NCBI GenBank assembly: GCA_030613005.1
Contig: JAUWMV010000008.1
Span: 17,786-81,785, forward strand
Source of the DNA: a bacterium
Lineage (GTDB): Bacteria; UBP14; UBA6098; B30-G16
Direction: 5' to 3'
DNA: 64,000 bases
This document shows positions 53,587-63,487 of the stretch, piece after piece. Numbering within the stretch: the stretch's first letter is position 1; every line of letters begins with the position of its first letter. Made by a program: the position numbers and the translations under genes. The notes below the pieces were generated by a model. That model was not told where the DNA came from. It ran no database searches and saw nothing but the letters and a program-made list of their open reading frames with translations.

Positions 53587-54999
53587 ATGCCCAAAATCTG
53601 TAAATTAATCGTTATAGTTTTATTCTCGATGTTTCTTTTTACTCTCTCATACAGCAAAGATAGCCAATTGAGACTTGAATATATGGAAACTAAGAAGTTC
53701 CCATCGAAAGAAATTTTCTTTGTGTCCTCAGATTATTTTTCAGGTGCTTTACCATGTCTTTCAGGTTTATTATCACAATATGGTTGGCCCCTATTCGATA
53801 AAATGGAAAATACATTAGTATTTTCATTATCAGGTGAGCCAGAATATGAAAAGAGAATTGTATCGGACATCGAACTTAGTCCAATTCAGTTTATCGACAG
53901 CCAAACAGTACTTTTGATCTCGATAAGTGAAGGTGCTCTTTTACTATGGTCGTTTATGGATAACAAACCTTTGAAAAAAATGAAGTTAAGTTATGAATTT
54001 CTTCCCTATATGGCAAATTGCTTCGATAACTGTAATAAGATTGCGGTAACCTTTTGGGATACTTATAAATTCAATGAAAAGAAAACTCTTGGAGGTGTTT
54101 TCGATTTTGGGAAAGAACTAGATGTATTTGGAAAATGTTATACAGAATTTGTAGTAACCGACGAAAATCTGGACTCTTTTGAAGCGTATTCATGTCGAGG
54201 AAAAGCTCTTAACGATCAAAGAGTTTTTATAATATCTATGTTCGATTCTAGATTGTTAGAATTCGACTTAGATGGAAGTTTGAATTTTGTATACGATCCT
54301 ATCGAGGATTTCAAAGTCGTTCGCAACATGCCTAAAACGATGGAAAGAGTCGACAAGGGCGATCATCTTACTTGCTATGGTCAACTACCAATAATGCATG
54401 ATAAATTGCTTTTTATGCAAAGAAATATTTATAGAGCCAATCGTTTCATAGATATATGGGATATTAATCATAGAAAATATATTGGAAAAATTGACATAGG
54501 GAAAAGATGTTTTGTAGGTGTTCTCGATGATGAAATATGGGTTATAGACAGTTTGGATTCAGTATACTTTTACATTGGATTGTATAAATTGAAATATCCA
54601 GAGGATACCACAAGAAACATCTGTCAATACACAATTACCGAGCCTTTGAGTGGCAAAAAAGTCAATCTTGCGACATACTTACCCAAATATGAAGATACAC
54701 TAATTATAATTAATACAACACCTTACGATTATCTTGCAATTGTACAAGAATACATTTCAAGACACAGTGCTCGAGATGGAGATGTTCCTCCAATTCCATG
54801 TATTATCTTATACACGAGTCCGGAACCCGAGATATTAATTTCACTGAAGAACTCGAGTGTCGATAGGAATTTCTATATGATATTAAATACAGACCTTTCA
54901 TTGAAAGAAAAATTTCCATACGCAATTGTACTAAACAAAAGAGGTGATATTGTTCGAGAGCTTTCAGAGAAGGACGTAGCAAAGATTTTAAGCAAGTAG
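53587..54999 (+). CDS. Exported protein of unknown function
   Basis: A 470-residue protein with a signal peptide ('LIVIVLFSMFLFTLSYS'). The rest is beta-rich with repeated 'D-x-x-x-x-L-x-F/W' segments (e.g. 'SIVSDIELSPIQFIDSQTVL'-like and 'VFIISMFDSRLLEFDLDG', 'YIGKIDIGKRCFVGVLDDEI'), which would fit a six-bladed propeller of the BF3164 type, but I cannot confirm it. No catalytic motif. It stands alone, between the tRNA cluster and a convergent lipoprotein operon. Confidence 0.55.
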   Translation: MPKICKLIVIVLFSMFLFTLSYSKDSQLRLEYMETKKFPSKEIFFVSSDYFSGALPCLSGLLSQYGWPLFDKMENTLVFSLSGEPEYEKRIVSDIELSPIQFIDSQTVLLISISEGALLLWSFMDNKPLKKMKLSYEFLPYMANCFDNCNKIAVTFWDTYKFNEKKTLGGVFDFGKELDVFGKCYTEFVVTDENLDSFEAYSCRGKALNDQRVFIISMFDSRLLEFDLDGSLNFVYDPIEDFKVVRNMPKTMERVDKGDHLTCYGQLPIMHDKLLFMQRNIYRANRFIDIWDINHRKYIGKIDIGKRCFVGVLDDEIWVIDSLDSVYFYIGLYKLKYPEDTTRNICQYTITEPLSGKKVNLATYLPKYEDTLIIINTTPYDYLAIVQEYISRHSARDGDVPPIPCIILYTSPEPEILISLKNSSVDRNFYMILNTDLSLKEKFPYAIVLNKRGDIVRELSEKDVAKILSK

Positions 55000-55059
55000 C
55001 AGATTAAAAACTATGTATTTAAAACGATTAAATAAAATAACCTAACATCTTTTACTTCA

Positions 55060-55088
55060 AATAAAAAGGAGAGGCAAAAACCTCTCCT
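55060..55088 (-). terminator. Intrinsic terminator of the lipoprotein/barrel operon
   Basis: A stem GGAGAGG/CCTCTCC (55068-55074 and 55081-55087) around a 6-nt loop. On the minus strand it is followed by TTTTTAT, so it ends transcription from 56402. It may also stop the plus-strand gene ending at 54999. Confidence 0.8.
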
Positions 55089-55142
55089 AATTTCAACAAG
55101 CCACAGTTAACTCACCAACGCTTCATTTCAATAGATCATTTC

Positions 55143-55682
55143 TCATGGATCATACTTAAATGCATCGTCAGGAATAACGAAACTAGCAATAACAGTGCAA
55201 GGTTCGGGATATCCACATGCTGGTGAAGCATATCCCCAATCTGGTACATTGTCATATTTGTATCTAGGTATCCTTTTCGCTTTAAGTTGATCCTTCAGAT
55301 TATACATACACTGGGCTTTCCATTCATTATCACAGAAACAACAAAGAACACCACATTTACTAATAACCATTCCCGCATACGACATTGTAAAGCAATATCG
55401 ACCAGCAGGAACACTTCTAAACATTAACACTTGCATACCTATTTCTATGGGAACCATTTGCTTTTTGAAATAATTTTGAGGACCCTCAATAATTAATTCA
55501 GCATACTCCCCATAGTAAAACGATAATGGCTGACGGACAATAACATTAATAGCCATATCACAATATTGGCTGTCCTTTCTGGGTCTTGGCGCATAGCAAC
55601 TGCTGTTTATGCAACATCCTGTGCACAAGACTGTTATTGCCAGAAGGGCCAATACCGCTAAGAAAAATAGCTTCCGCTGCAT
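55143..55682 (-). CDS. Cys-rich predicted lipoprotein
   Basis: A 179-residue protein with a lipoprotein signal ('ALLAITVLCTGC', Cys22 or the Cys beside it). The mature part has about a dozen Cys, including 'CCINSSC', 'CGVLCCFC' and 'CGYPEPC', unusual for the window and suggestive of disulfides or metal binding. Beta-rich segments ('LIVRQPLSFYYGEYAELIIEG'-like and 'VPIEIGMQVLMFRSVPAG') resemble small domains that bind or coat. No family recognised. It follows a beta-barrel gene by 12 bp behind a GGAGG site. Confidence 0.6.
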   Translation of the reverse strand: MQRKLFFLAVLALLAITVLCTGCCINSSCYAPRPRKDSQYCDMAINVIVRQPLSFYYGEYAELIIEGPQNYFKKQMVPIEIGMQVLMFRSVPAGRYCFTMSYAGMVISKCGVLCCFCDNEWKAQCMYNLKDQLKAKRIPRYKYDNVPDWGYASPACGYPEPCTVIASFVIPDDAFKYDP

Positions 55683-55694
55683 GATCCCTCCTTT

Positions 55695-56402
55695 CTATTG
55701 GCAATTTATACATATTGAAAATTCAAGGCCTACAAATACGGTTGTCATACCAGGTTCGAATGTGTAGATATAAGTTGACTGATCCGTTTCCCCAGAAACT
55801 GAAGGTCCTATTGGAGTTGACTCAATTAAATCAATTTCACCAAGTGGGGCAGTTTCGAAATGAAATCTAGCTTTGCAATTTTGCCAGATTCTTAATCTCA
55901 TTCCAACCATCAGATCAGGTGCAATTGCAGTCTCTGTAATTCCATCGATATCGAGCATCTGATAGGTCAATCCTAAACCCACAAACGGCTCAAACACTTC
56001 ATCTACAACAACACTCCAATTAATTCTGGGTGTCAAGCCAAATCCTGTCATTGAAACAGTGCTTATCTGATCGATAGATCCCGCAGTATCCATTTCATAA
56101 TAGTTAACTCTGAAATCTGCACCATAGTATTCAACCATAAGTTCCAGGTCTAATCTACCCTTCATCTTATCACCAATATCAGCCAGTCGTATTCCTGCAC
56201 CACCAGCAAATGCAGCATTTAGCGCAGCATCTTGACCGTAATGATACAACGACGGTATTGAGGAATGTGAAGGGTATTGATCAAGGTGCATCCCAAAATG
56301 ATTAGAAGTTAATCCAGCAACCAAATATGTACCCAGCATTTGCCCGAAACATAGGCATGGGAGCACTATCAATAACAATAGCACCCCTGGAAGGTGTTTC
56401 AT
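55695..56402 (-). CDS. Predicted outer-membrane beta-barrel protein
   Basis: A 235-residue protein with a signal peptide ('LLLIVLPCLCFGQ') and alternating aromatic/hydrophobic strands in the mature part ('RLDLELMVEYYGADFRVNYY', 'FEPFVGLGLTYQMLDIDG', 'CKARFHFETAPLGEIDL', 'TTVFVGLEFSICINCQ'), typical of an eight-stranded OmpA/OmpW-like barrel. It does not end in the usual aromatic residue but in 'CINCQ'. AAGGAGG precedes the ATG. First gene of a two-gene operon with the Cys-rich lipoprotein. Confidence 0.65.
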   Translation of the reverse strand: MKHLPGVLLLLIVLPCLCFGQMLGTYLVAGLTSNHFGMHLDQYPSHSSIPSLYHYGQDAALNAAFAGGAGIRLADIGDKMKGRLDLELMVEYYGADFRVNYYEMDTAGSIDQISTVSMTGFGLTPRINWSVVVDEVFEPFVGLGLTYQMLDIDGITETAIAPDLMVGMRLRIWQNCKARFHFETAPLGEIDLIESTPIGPSVSGETDQSTYIYTFEPGMTTVFVGLEFSICINCQ

Positions 56403-56826
56403 AAATCCTCCTTTCTCGGCGGTTGAGTGAGCTAATTCATTATAAACACAATATATTATGTGTCAATAGAAAAGATTCTAAATTAGTAAAATTTTTTAAG
56501 GTTATATGTCTCACTAAACTGTAAAGTTATTAACACATCGGTATACTTTATCATTATTTATATTTAAATTGCATTCAAAGAATCACACAATAATCCTGAA
56601 TATTTACATTAATTTTACCACTTATCTTATTTTAATATTATCTGTTCCGAAAATTGTATTGATTGAACACTCACATTTTTCTATCTGTTTAGTTTAAAAA
56701 ATTTTCACATCGATAACTTTTAAATAGTATATTCACAATATGTAGGTTTAATTATTCTATTAAAAATTTCTAAATATTAAGCAAATTATTAATTCTAATC
56801 TATATAATTAATCCTAAGGAGGATAA
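56403..56826. other. Intergenic region between divergent genes
   Basis: A 424-bp, very A+T-rich gap between the barrel operon and buk. No gene or RNA recognised. A TATAAT at 56803-56808 lies too near the buk start to be its main promoter unless the leader is about 12 nt. Confidence 0.4.
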
Positions 56827-57924
56827 ATGCTTAAATCGGAAAATTCAAGAATATTAGTTATAAATCCAGGTTCTACAAGCACAAAATTAGCTGTTTTCGA
56901 TAATGAGGAAATGATTCTATCCAAAACGCTTAGACATGACGAAAAAGAGCTTGCACCTTTTCCTGACATTCCCAGTCAGTATAGTTTCAGAGAGAAGGTT
57001 ATTATTAATTCATTACAAGATGCGGGAATTGAACTTAGGTCAATTAATGCAGTAGTTGGACGAGGAGGCTTGCTTTATCCACTTGAAGGTGGCACATACG
57101 AAGTAAACGAAATTATGTTAGAGCATCTGAGAAAAGGAGTTCAAGGACAGCATGCATCAAATTTAGGTGGTCTTCTCGCACAGGCTATTGCAAACGATAT
57201 CGGTAATATTCCAGCTTTTATTGTCGATCCTGTTGTTGTGGATGAGATGCTTCCTGAAGCTAAATTGTCCGGACATCCGTTAATTGCACGTCGATCGATA
57301 TTTCATGCTCTAAACCAGAAAGCCGTTGCCCGAAAAGCATCCACTAAACTTGGTAAATCATACGAAGATGTCAATCTAATTGTTGCTCATATGGGTGGTG
57401 GAATTTCTATTGGAGCACATAGAAAAGGAAGAGTGATCGAAGTTAATAATGCACTTCATGGAGACGGTCCATTTTCCCCCGAAAGAAGCGGAGGATTACC
57501 TGCAGGTGACCTTATTAAACTGTGTTATTCCGGTAAATATTCCCAAAAAGATGTAATGACAATGCTTCGAGGTAAAGGTGGTATGATGGCATATCTCAAG
57601 ACAAACGATATGCTTAAGGTTATAGAAAGAATTAACAACGGAGATAAGGACGCTAAACTTGTTTTTGACGCTATGGCTTTTCAGGTTGCCAAACAAATTG
57701 GACTGCTTGCAGCCGTACTTAAGGGAAATATAGATGCAATTGTTCTCTCAGGTGGTTTAGGATATAGTGAAAAATTCGTTGAGGCAATCAGCCAATATGT
57801 AGATTGGATTGCACCGGTATCAGTATTTCCCGGGGAAGAGGAAATGGAAGCTCTTGCTGCTGGCGCTCTTAGAGTCATTAGAGGAGAAGAAAAGGCTAAG
57901 GTCTATAAACCTAAAATTCAATAA
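56827..57924 (+). CDS. buk: Butyrate kinase (acetokinase family)
   Basis: A 365-residue member of the acetate/butyrate kinase family; the length fits Buk (about 355) better than AckA (about 400). Motifs: 'LVINPGSTSTKLAVF' (phosphate loop), 'GRGGLLYPLEGGTYEV', 'ARRSIFHALNQKAVAR', 'VAHMGGGISIGAH', 'HGDGPFSPERSGGLP' and 'DAIVLSGGLGYSEKF'. It makes ATP from butyryl-phosphate (or branched acyl-phosphate) and ADP, so it points to fermentative energy conservation. The usual partner, phosphotransbutyrylase (ptb), is not adjacent. A strong AAGGAGG precedes the ATG. Confidence 0.92.
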   Translation: MLKSENSRILVINPGSTSTKLAVFDNEEMILSKTLRHDEKELAPFPDIPSQYSFREKVIINSLQDAGIELRSINAVVGRGGLLYPLEGGTYEVNEIMLEHLRKGVQGQHASNLGGLLAQAIANDIGNIPAFIVDPVVVDEMLPEAKLSGHPLIARRSIFHALNQKAVARKASTKLGKSYEDVNLIVAHMGGGISIGAHRKGRVIEVNNALHGDGPFSPERSGGLPAGDLIKLCYSGKYSQKDVMTMLRGKGGMMAYLKTNDMLKVIERINNGDKDAKLVFDAMAFQVAKQIGLLAAVLKGNIDAIVLSGGLGYSEKFVEAISQYVDWIAPVSVFPGEEEMEALAAGALRVIRGEEKAKVYKPKIQ

Positions 57925-58019
57925 AATTATTACTTAAAAAAAAATCGAAACACATAAAATCCTTAGACATATCTAATCTCAATCGGAGTTAATAGGCTTT
58001 ATTATTTAATAAATCAAGT

Positions 58020-58511
58020 CTATTGAAAACTGTGTGATTTACTAAGGCAGAATTTACGTTGTAGATATGTTATTCCAATAGCAGCGGCATCGGTTGCGTC
58101 AAAAGATAAATCAGGTGGGGTATCGAGAATCTGTCTAACCATATACGCAACTTGATCTTTTTTAGCATTTCCATGTCCTGTAAGTGCCATTTTTACCTCT
58201 GCAGGTGTTATCTCCTTAACATTTATCCCCATTAACGTAGCTGCAAGAGTAATAACTCCCTTTGCTTCACCCAATCTTATCAAAGTCTTAACGTTCTTTC
58301 CATAAAAAGGACTTTCCACGACAAGCAGTTGTGGTGAATATTTCAGAATCAATTTTAAAACCTCACCGAAAAGTTTTACTAATCCTTTAGATAAAGTTTC
58401 CTTTTTAACTTTTAATGCGCCACCGTCAATAAATTCTTGAGCTCTTTCATCCCCTTCAAGAATACAAAATCCAATAATCCTGGTTCCCGGGTCGATTGCT
58501 AAAATTCGCAC
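58020..58511 (-). CDS. ruvC: Holliday junction resolvase RuvC
   Basis: A 163-residue endonuclease of normal length that cuts Holliday junctions with RuvAB. The four catalytic acidic residues are in place: 'ILAIDPGTRIIGF' (first Asp), 'LLVVESPFYGKN' (Glu) and 'DATDAAAIGI' (Asp pair). 'GHGNAKKDQVAYMV' is the DNA-binding loop motif. ruvA and ruvB are not in the window. It is divergent from the membrane protein at 58607. Confidence 0.95.
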   Translation of the reverse strand: MRILAIDPGTRIIGFCILEGDERAQEFIDGGALKVKKETLSKGLVKLFGEVLKLILKYSPQLLVVESPFYGKNVKTLIRLGEAKGVITLAATLMGINVKEITPAEVKMALTGHGNAKKDQVAYMVRQILDTPPDLSFDATDAAAIGITYLQRKFCLSKSHSFQ

Positions 58512-58606
58512 CTAATTCCTCCCATGCAAAAGAAATCACCATTTTTTGCATTACCAAGAGAAATCCACCTTTGACAGCACAGCATTAATACCTAAGTTAT
58601 TATGTA

Positions 58607-60691
58607 ATGAAAGGATTAATAACAAAAAAGAATTTCGAACTGGGTTTTTTTCTCGGAGTAGTCTCAATTTTTTCACAAACGATCTTGATAAGAGAATTAT
58701 TTGCTGTTTATGGTTTTACGGAACTGCTTTTAGTTATACTACTTTTTCTATGGCTTATTTGGGGTGCTCTTGGTAGCTTGCTCCGTAGAAATATCAATAC
58801 TACAAGAGCACTTTCGATTTTTATTATATTATCTTCATTTATCCCAGTTTTCGTTAAAATAACTGCAATTCCTCTTAGGCCCTTCTTTGGATTGGTGGTT
58901 CCGATATGGCGACTATCGATAGCCGGAGCAATATGTTCCTTTCCATGTTTTTTCGGAGGTATGACATTCGCAGCTCTGTCGTCAGATTCCGATGCCGATA
59001 AGATTTATGCATCTGAGGGATTAGGAGCTTTCTTTGGTGGAATATTAACAATTTTAACATTAAAGATTATCCCACAACTTTGGATATTTGCAATATTAGC
59101 TATGATATTAGCTGCATTGTTTGCAGTCTATAAAGAGAGAAAAAATGCTATCTTCACTTTGTCTGTGATATGTATAGCTGCTTTATCAAATCTTATCACT
59201 CCTCAAATAAATTCAGCTTTGTGGAAAGGATTCCATGTTAGCGAGATAGAGTCTAATTACGGCAGAATAAATGTTTTGCGGAGAGAAGATGAATCAACAA
59301 TCTATGAAAATGGTCGATTAATTACTTCTTCCGGGGACACACTTATGATGGAACAGATTATCCATCCAATTGTCTGGGCTCACAAAAATCCAGAAAAAAT
59401 ACTTCTAATCGGTGGAATATATAAGGGTGGAATTAAAGATCTAATTAAACATAATCCGCAAAAAATCGTTGCTCCATATTCAGATCGAGTTCTCATGAGA
59501 ACCGCGATAGCTTCGATACCTTCAGTCAGACACTCGATAAAAGATAAGAAATTAGAATTAATAAACATCGATCCAGTAATTCTACCTTTCAAGATGCAGG
59601 ACAAATTTGATGTAGTAATCGTATCACCTGGGCTTCCCTCGATGGGTGCCGATAATCGTTTCTGGACTTTGGAATTTTTTAACTCCCTAAAAAATTTAGT
59701 CAAATCTGAGGGAATCATCGGGGTTGCTTTACCGGTTGGAATGAATTTTTTGTCTGAGTATCAAAAAGAGTTAGTTAGCTCCATATGGTTCACATTCAAA
59801 TATGTCTATTCGGATGCGGAAATATACTTTCCAGAAGGAAATATTCTTCTAATCGCAAACCCAAATAGGAAAGTAAATTTTCTATCAAGATTGGCTTCAG
59901 ATTCATTAACTCCGATTGAAACAGCAACAATTCCAGTGGAATATTTACCAATTATGTTCCAGATAGAGCGATCCGTTACACTTAAACAGCAACTGGCTTC
60001 GGCAAAATTTACTAGATTAAATAAAAACTGGCGACCATTAGCGTATCTATGGGGTATACTCGAGCATGCATATCTTGGAGAAACGCCTATTTCTACAAAA
60101 TGGCTCTCAAAAGAAACAGTAAGAAATGTAACTGTAATCTTAATAGTTTTATTCTTAATAATATTAAGCTTTGGTAAACTAATTTGCAAAACTTCCAACG
60201 CTATTATTTGGCCCTTTTTCGGTGGAGTCTGGGGCATCTCAAATCAAACTTTATTTTTATTGGTGTTACAGGCAAATTATGGAAGTCTATATTGGTTATT
60301 AGGATTAGCTAATGGGTTATTTCTATTCGGAAGTGCATTAGGCAGCTATTTTGGTGGAAGAAATCTTAAGAATGTGACTTTAGCTGTATTATCTGTATCC
60401 GTGATGATATTAATTGCAACAACTAGTCTTGGAATGCATTTCGGTAGAATGACTTTAGTAATTTATTATATCGTTTTTCTTATATCCGGATCTATAACAG
60501 GCTTATGTTTTGGTGCTGCATCACGAATAATAAATCGAGGCAAAATCTTATATGCAGCAGACCTTCTTGGAGCTTCAGTAGGAGCTATTGTCAGTATTTA
60601 CTTGATACCAACAGTATCCCCACTTGTTATTGTTTGTGGATTAGGGGGATTTGCTGTTTTGGCAGGTATATTGTCGAAGAATAGACTTTAA
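58607..60691 (+). CDS. Membrane protein with spermidine-synthase-like domain
   Basis: A 694-residue protein: about five N-terminal membrane helices (1-190), a soluble middle domain (about 205-430) and about seven C-terminal helices (505-690). The middle domain follows the SpeE pattern: 'YGRINVLRREDESTIYENGR' (N-terminal strands), 'ILLIGGIYKGGIKDLIKH' where active enzymes have 'VLLIGGGDGG..REVLKH', then 'FDVVIVSPGLPS' where they have 'DVIIxDxxDP'. The Asp residues needed for aminopropyl transfer are missing, so activity as a polyamine synthase is doubtful. Similar membrane-embedded SpeE-like proteins are common but uncharacterised. No Shine-Dalgarno is seen at the ATG. Confidence 0.75.
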   Translation: MKGLITKKNFELGFFLGVVSIFSQTILIRELFAVYGFTELLLVILLFLWLIWGALGSLLRRNINTTRALSIFIILSSFIPVFVKITAIPLRPFFGLVVPIWRLSIAGAICSFPCFFGGMTFAALSSDSDADKIYASEGLGAFFGGILTILTLKIIPQLWIFAILAMILAALFAVYKERKNAIFTLSVICIAALSNLITPQINSALWKGFHVSEIESNYGRINVLRREDESTIYENGRLITSSGDTLMMEQIIHPIVWAHKNPEKILLIGGIYKGGIKDLIKHNPQKIVAPYSDRVLMRTAIASIPSVRHSIKDKKLELINIDPVILPFKMQDKFDVVIVSPGLPSMGADNRFWTLEFFNSLKNLVKSEGIIGVALPVGMNFLSEYQKELVSSIWFTFKYVYSDAEIYFPEGNILLIANPNRKVNFLSRLASDSLTPIETATIPVEYLPIMFQIERSVTLKQQLASAKFTRLNKNWRPLAYLWGILEHAYLGETPISTKWLSKETVRNVTVILIVLFLIILSFGKLICKTSNAIIWPFFGGVWGISNQTLFLLVLQANYGSLYWLLGLANGLFLFGSALGSYFGGRNLKNVTLAVLSVSVMILIATTSLGMHFGRMTLVIYYIVFLISGSITGLCFGAASRIINRGKILYAADLLGASVGAIVSIYLIPTVSPLVIVCGLGGFAVLAGILSKNRL

Positions 60692-60750
60692 TAGTAAAGC
60701 TTTTAATAAACTTAATTTATTCTATAATGAATATATTTGGCAAATATAAA

Positions 60751-62151
60751 TTATCCAATTTCACTTTCTTCAGCTTTGCTTAAAGGAAGAAAAATAGCAA
60801 TTGAAGTTCCTCTACCAATTTCACTCTGGATATCAATATAACCATCATGCTGCTTAACAATACCATACACCTGCGAAAGACCAAGTCCCGACCCGGTTTT
60901 CCGGTCCTTTGTTGTGAAAAACGGATCAAATATATGATTTATTACGTCAGGATGAATACCCGAACCGGTATCGACAATTGAAATTTGTACCCATTCACCG
61001 GGTGTAATATCTGGGATAAGCTTTTCTTCATTTTCACGTATTGTAACTCGCTCTAACTTAAGAACTAATATTCCACCATTCGGCATAGATTCTACAGAAT
61101 TTCGGAATAAATTATTGAACATTTGTCGTAGTTGGTTAGGGTCTCCGTCAGTCCAATATTCATCGAACCCACCAAATAAGTTGAAGGTAATGTTATCTGG
61201 AATTGTATTTTCAAAATCTTTTTTTATTTCCTTTGCAAAAGTCAACAATTCCATACGGGTTTTTGCTATTATTGATTTTCTGCTAAAATCAAGTATCTGA
61301 CGAACTAGTTGTGTCGCTTTTTTGTTTTGTTCAAGAATATTATTTAACATTCTCGACGCAAACTGACTTATGTTTGGGTCGTGAAGTATTAATTCTGCAT
61401 AACCACCAATCCCGAAAAGGAGATTATTAAAATCATGTGCGATTCCTGTAGCGAGATATCCAATAGCCGCTAATCGTTCCTGTTGAATGCTTATCTCCTG
61501 AGAAGCTCTAAGGTCCTCAAATGCTTTTTCTAAACGTTGGTTAGCTTCGATAAGAGCTTTCTCGGTGGTTTCTCGATAGGTTATATCTCGAATAAGAATT
61601 ACTGCACCAGGAGTTGAGTGTAAATCACCAGTAATTATTTCAAGTGGTATTGTTTCGGTTGAATTTTTCTTCTTTCCCGTTGCATAACCTACATGAAATC
61701 CATTCAGTTTAAGGGAATCATAGATTTCCTTAGTGTTGGTTTTACTTAGCCTTCGATCGAAATAAATTAAATCAGTTTTTTTCCCTATTACTTCTTCCTC
61801 CGTATATCCAAATATTCTTTTTATAGAACTACTCGTTAACACGATTTTTCTATCTGGATTCACAACAAGAAAAACATCGGGATCTATGCTATCTATAATA
61901 TTTTCAAGTTCCGCTTTTAAAGCAGCAGCAATTCTCCATCTTCGATAGGTTATCCAAATTACAAAAATTAGCGCGAGGAAGGATACATTAATAAGAAACA
62001 AAGTCACACGCATTTCATAATAAGATTTTAAGAACTCATATAGATCATCCACGAACCAGATAGAAAGACTGAACAAGAGGAATATTATCGAAAATATCAA
62101 AACAATTATTAATTCTCTTCTGGCATTATTTTCTTTTTTTAGCATTAGCAT
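60751..62151 (-). CDS. PAS-domain sensor histidine kinase
   Basis: A 466-residue kinase with two N-terminal transmembrane helices (about 12-34 and 45-64), a short loop between them, a PAS domain (about 90-200), then HisKA with phosphoacceptor His239 in 'GIAHDFNNLLFG', and an HATPase domain: N-box 'QLRQMFNNLFRNSVESMP', G1 'DTGSGIHPDV', F-box 'FDPFFTT' and G2 'GSGLGLS'. There is no receiver domain and no adjacent response regulator. Closest in build to the hybrid kinase at 4565 in its catalytic core. Confidence 0.88.
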   Translation of the reverse strand: MLMLKKENNARRELIIVLIFSIIFLLFSLSIWFVDDLYEFLKSYYEMRVTLFLINVSFLALIFVIWITYRRWRIAAALKAELENIIDSIDPDVFLVVNPDRKIVLTSSSIKRIFGYTEEEVIGKKTDLIYFDRRLSKTNTKEIYDSLKLNGFHVGYATGKKKNSTETIPLEIITGDLHSTPGAVILIRDITYRETTEKALIEANQRLEKAFEDLRASQEISIQQERLAAIGYLATGIAHDFNNLLFGIGGYAELILHDPNISQFASRMLNNILEQNKKATQLVRQILDFSRKSIIAKTRMELLTFAKEIKKDFENTIPDNITFNLFGGFDEYWTDGDPNQLRQMFNNLFRNSVESMPNGGILVLKLERVTIRENEEKLIPDITPGEWVQISIVDTGSGIHPDVINHIFDPFFTTKDRKTGSGLGLSQVYGIVKQHDGYIDIQSEIGRGTSIAIFLPLSKAEESEIG

Positions 62152-62399
62152 AATCGATAACCTATTCTAAAATTAAAAATATTCTAAAATATTTTATACA
62201 CAATGAAATCTTTAATTTTGGGTTTAGTAATGAAACAATATTTCCTTATTAAAACTAACGATGTCCTTATTATTTTTCTCAAATATTCCTTATCAAACTA
62301 TAAAAAACATTATATAAACAAAAAAATCAAGAATATAAATTTCTTTTAGTACAAGATAATTGAAAGAATAGTGTCTAAATCTTTCAAAATCATATTATT

Positions 62400-63392
62400 T
62401 CAACTCTCAGGAATAAATTTTTCCCATTCATTCCCCGTCAATTTTTTAACAACATTTGTAAAGTCTTCTGGTAATTCACACGATAATATAATATCAGTTC
62501 CAGTTTCAGGATGTTTAAATTGCAATCTCCATGCATGGAGAAGTTGATGTGATGTTATCTTAAGCAATTCTCGGGCAGAACTAATGCATTCTGGTGTAAT
62601 TCCTTTGAGATGTTTCTCTCCCCCACCGTAATCGACATCTCCGAAAACCGGATGACCTATATAGTTTGCATGTACTCGAATCTGATGTGTTCGACCTGTT
62701 AGTAATTTAACTCGGACAAACTCTGTAAAATCAAACGTTGCCAATCGAAAAAATATAGTTTTTGCAGGTTGTCCAACAGATAATACAGTTCTTTTTAAAG
62801 GTTCTTTCGGATGTCTTCCAATAGGTTGATCCACTTCGACAATGTTATTTGCTAGTCTCCCCCACAGAAGTGCCAAATACTGCCTATCGATTAATCGTTT
62901 AGAAAGCATTTCCGAAAGTTTTAGGTGAGTCGATGTTTTTTTTGCTACTATTATCAATCCGGAAGTATCTTTATCTAACCGATGAACAACTCCAGGCCTA
63001 TAATCGCCACCAATAGGAGATAGACTCTTCGTATGTGCAAGTACTGCGTTAATTAGAGTGCCCTTCCAATTTCCACGTGCGGGATGAGTAACCATACCGA
63101 AAGGTTTATTTATCACAATTAAATATTCATCTTCGAAAACCACTTCGATGGGTATATTTTCTGGAAGCAATCGAAAAGGCTCTTCCTCAGGTATGTCCAG
63201 CACGATAGTTTCTCCACCTCGAAGAATAAAATTCTGTTTAGTTCCCTTACCAATTACTTTTATTCTACCTTCACGAATAAACCTTTGGATTTGGCTTCGC
63301 GAAAGTCCTACCCCTTGTTGAACGAGAAAGATGTCGATTCTGCCGGGAATGACATCCTGAGGTACTCGAATATTTTTTTTCCTTTCGAACAT
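62400..63392 (-). CDS. rluD: RluD-family 23S rRNA pseudouridine synthase
   Basis: A 330-residue protein: an N-terminal S4 RNA-binding domain ('RIDIFLVQQGVGLSRSQIQRF', about 18-38), then the RluA/RluD catalytic domain with 'HRLDKDTSGLIIVAKK', whose Asp is the nucleophile, 'GRTHQIRVHANYIGHPVFGD' and the C-terminal 'LHAWRLQFKHPETG'. RluD modifies helix 69 of 23S rRNA; the family includes RluC and others, so the exact target is assumed. It stands alone and overlaps nothing; its promoter region is shared with the divergent gene at 63488. Confidence 0.88.
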   Translation of the reverse strand: MFERKKNIRVPQDVIPGRIDIFLVQQGVGLSRSQIQRFIREGRIKVIGKGTKQNFILRGGETIVLDIPEEEPFRLLPENIPIEVVFEDEYLIVINKPFGMVTHPARGNWKGTLINAVLAHTKSLSPIGGDYRPGVVHRLDKDTSGLIIVAKKTSTHLKLSEMLSKRLIDRQYLALLWGRLANNIVEVDQPIGRHPKEPLKRTVLSVGQPAKTIFFRLATFDFTEFVRVKLLTGRTHQIRVHANYIGHPVFGDVDYGGGEKHLKGITPECISSARELLKITSHQLLHAWRLQFKHPETGTDIILSCELPEDFTNVVKKLTGNEWEKFIPES

Positions 63393-63487
63393 ATATCTAA
63401 TTTATTGCCAAAGTACTGTAAATTAAATTAATTAATCTTGGATAATTTAAAATGATTTTCTTATAAATTCCATTGTCAATTAAAGCA

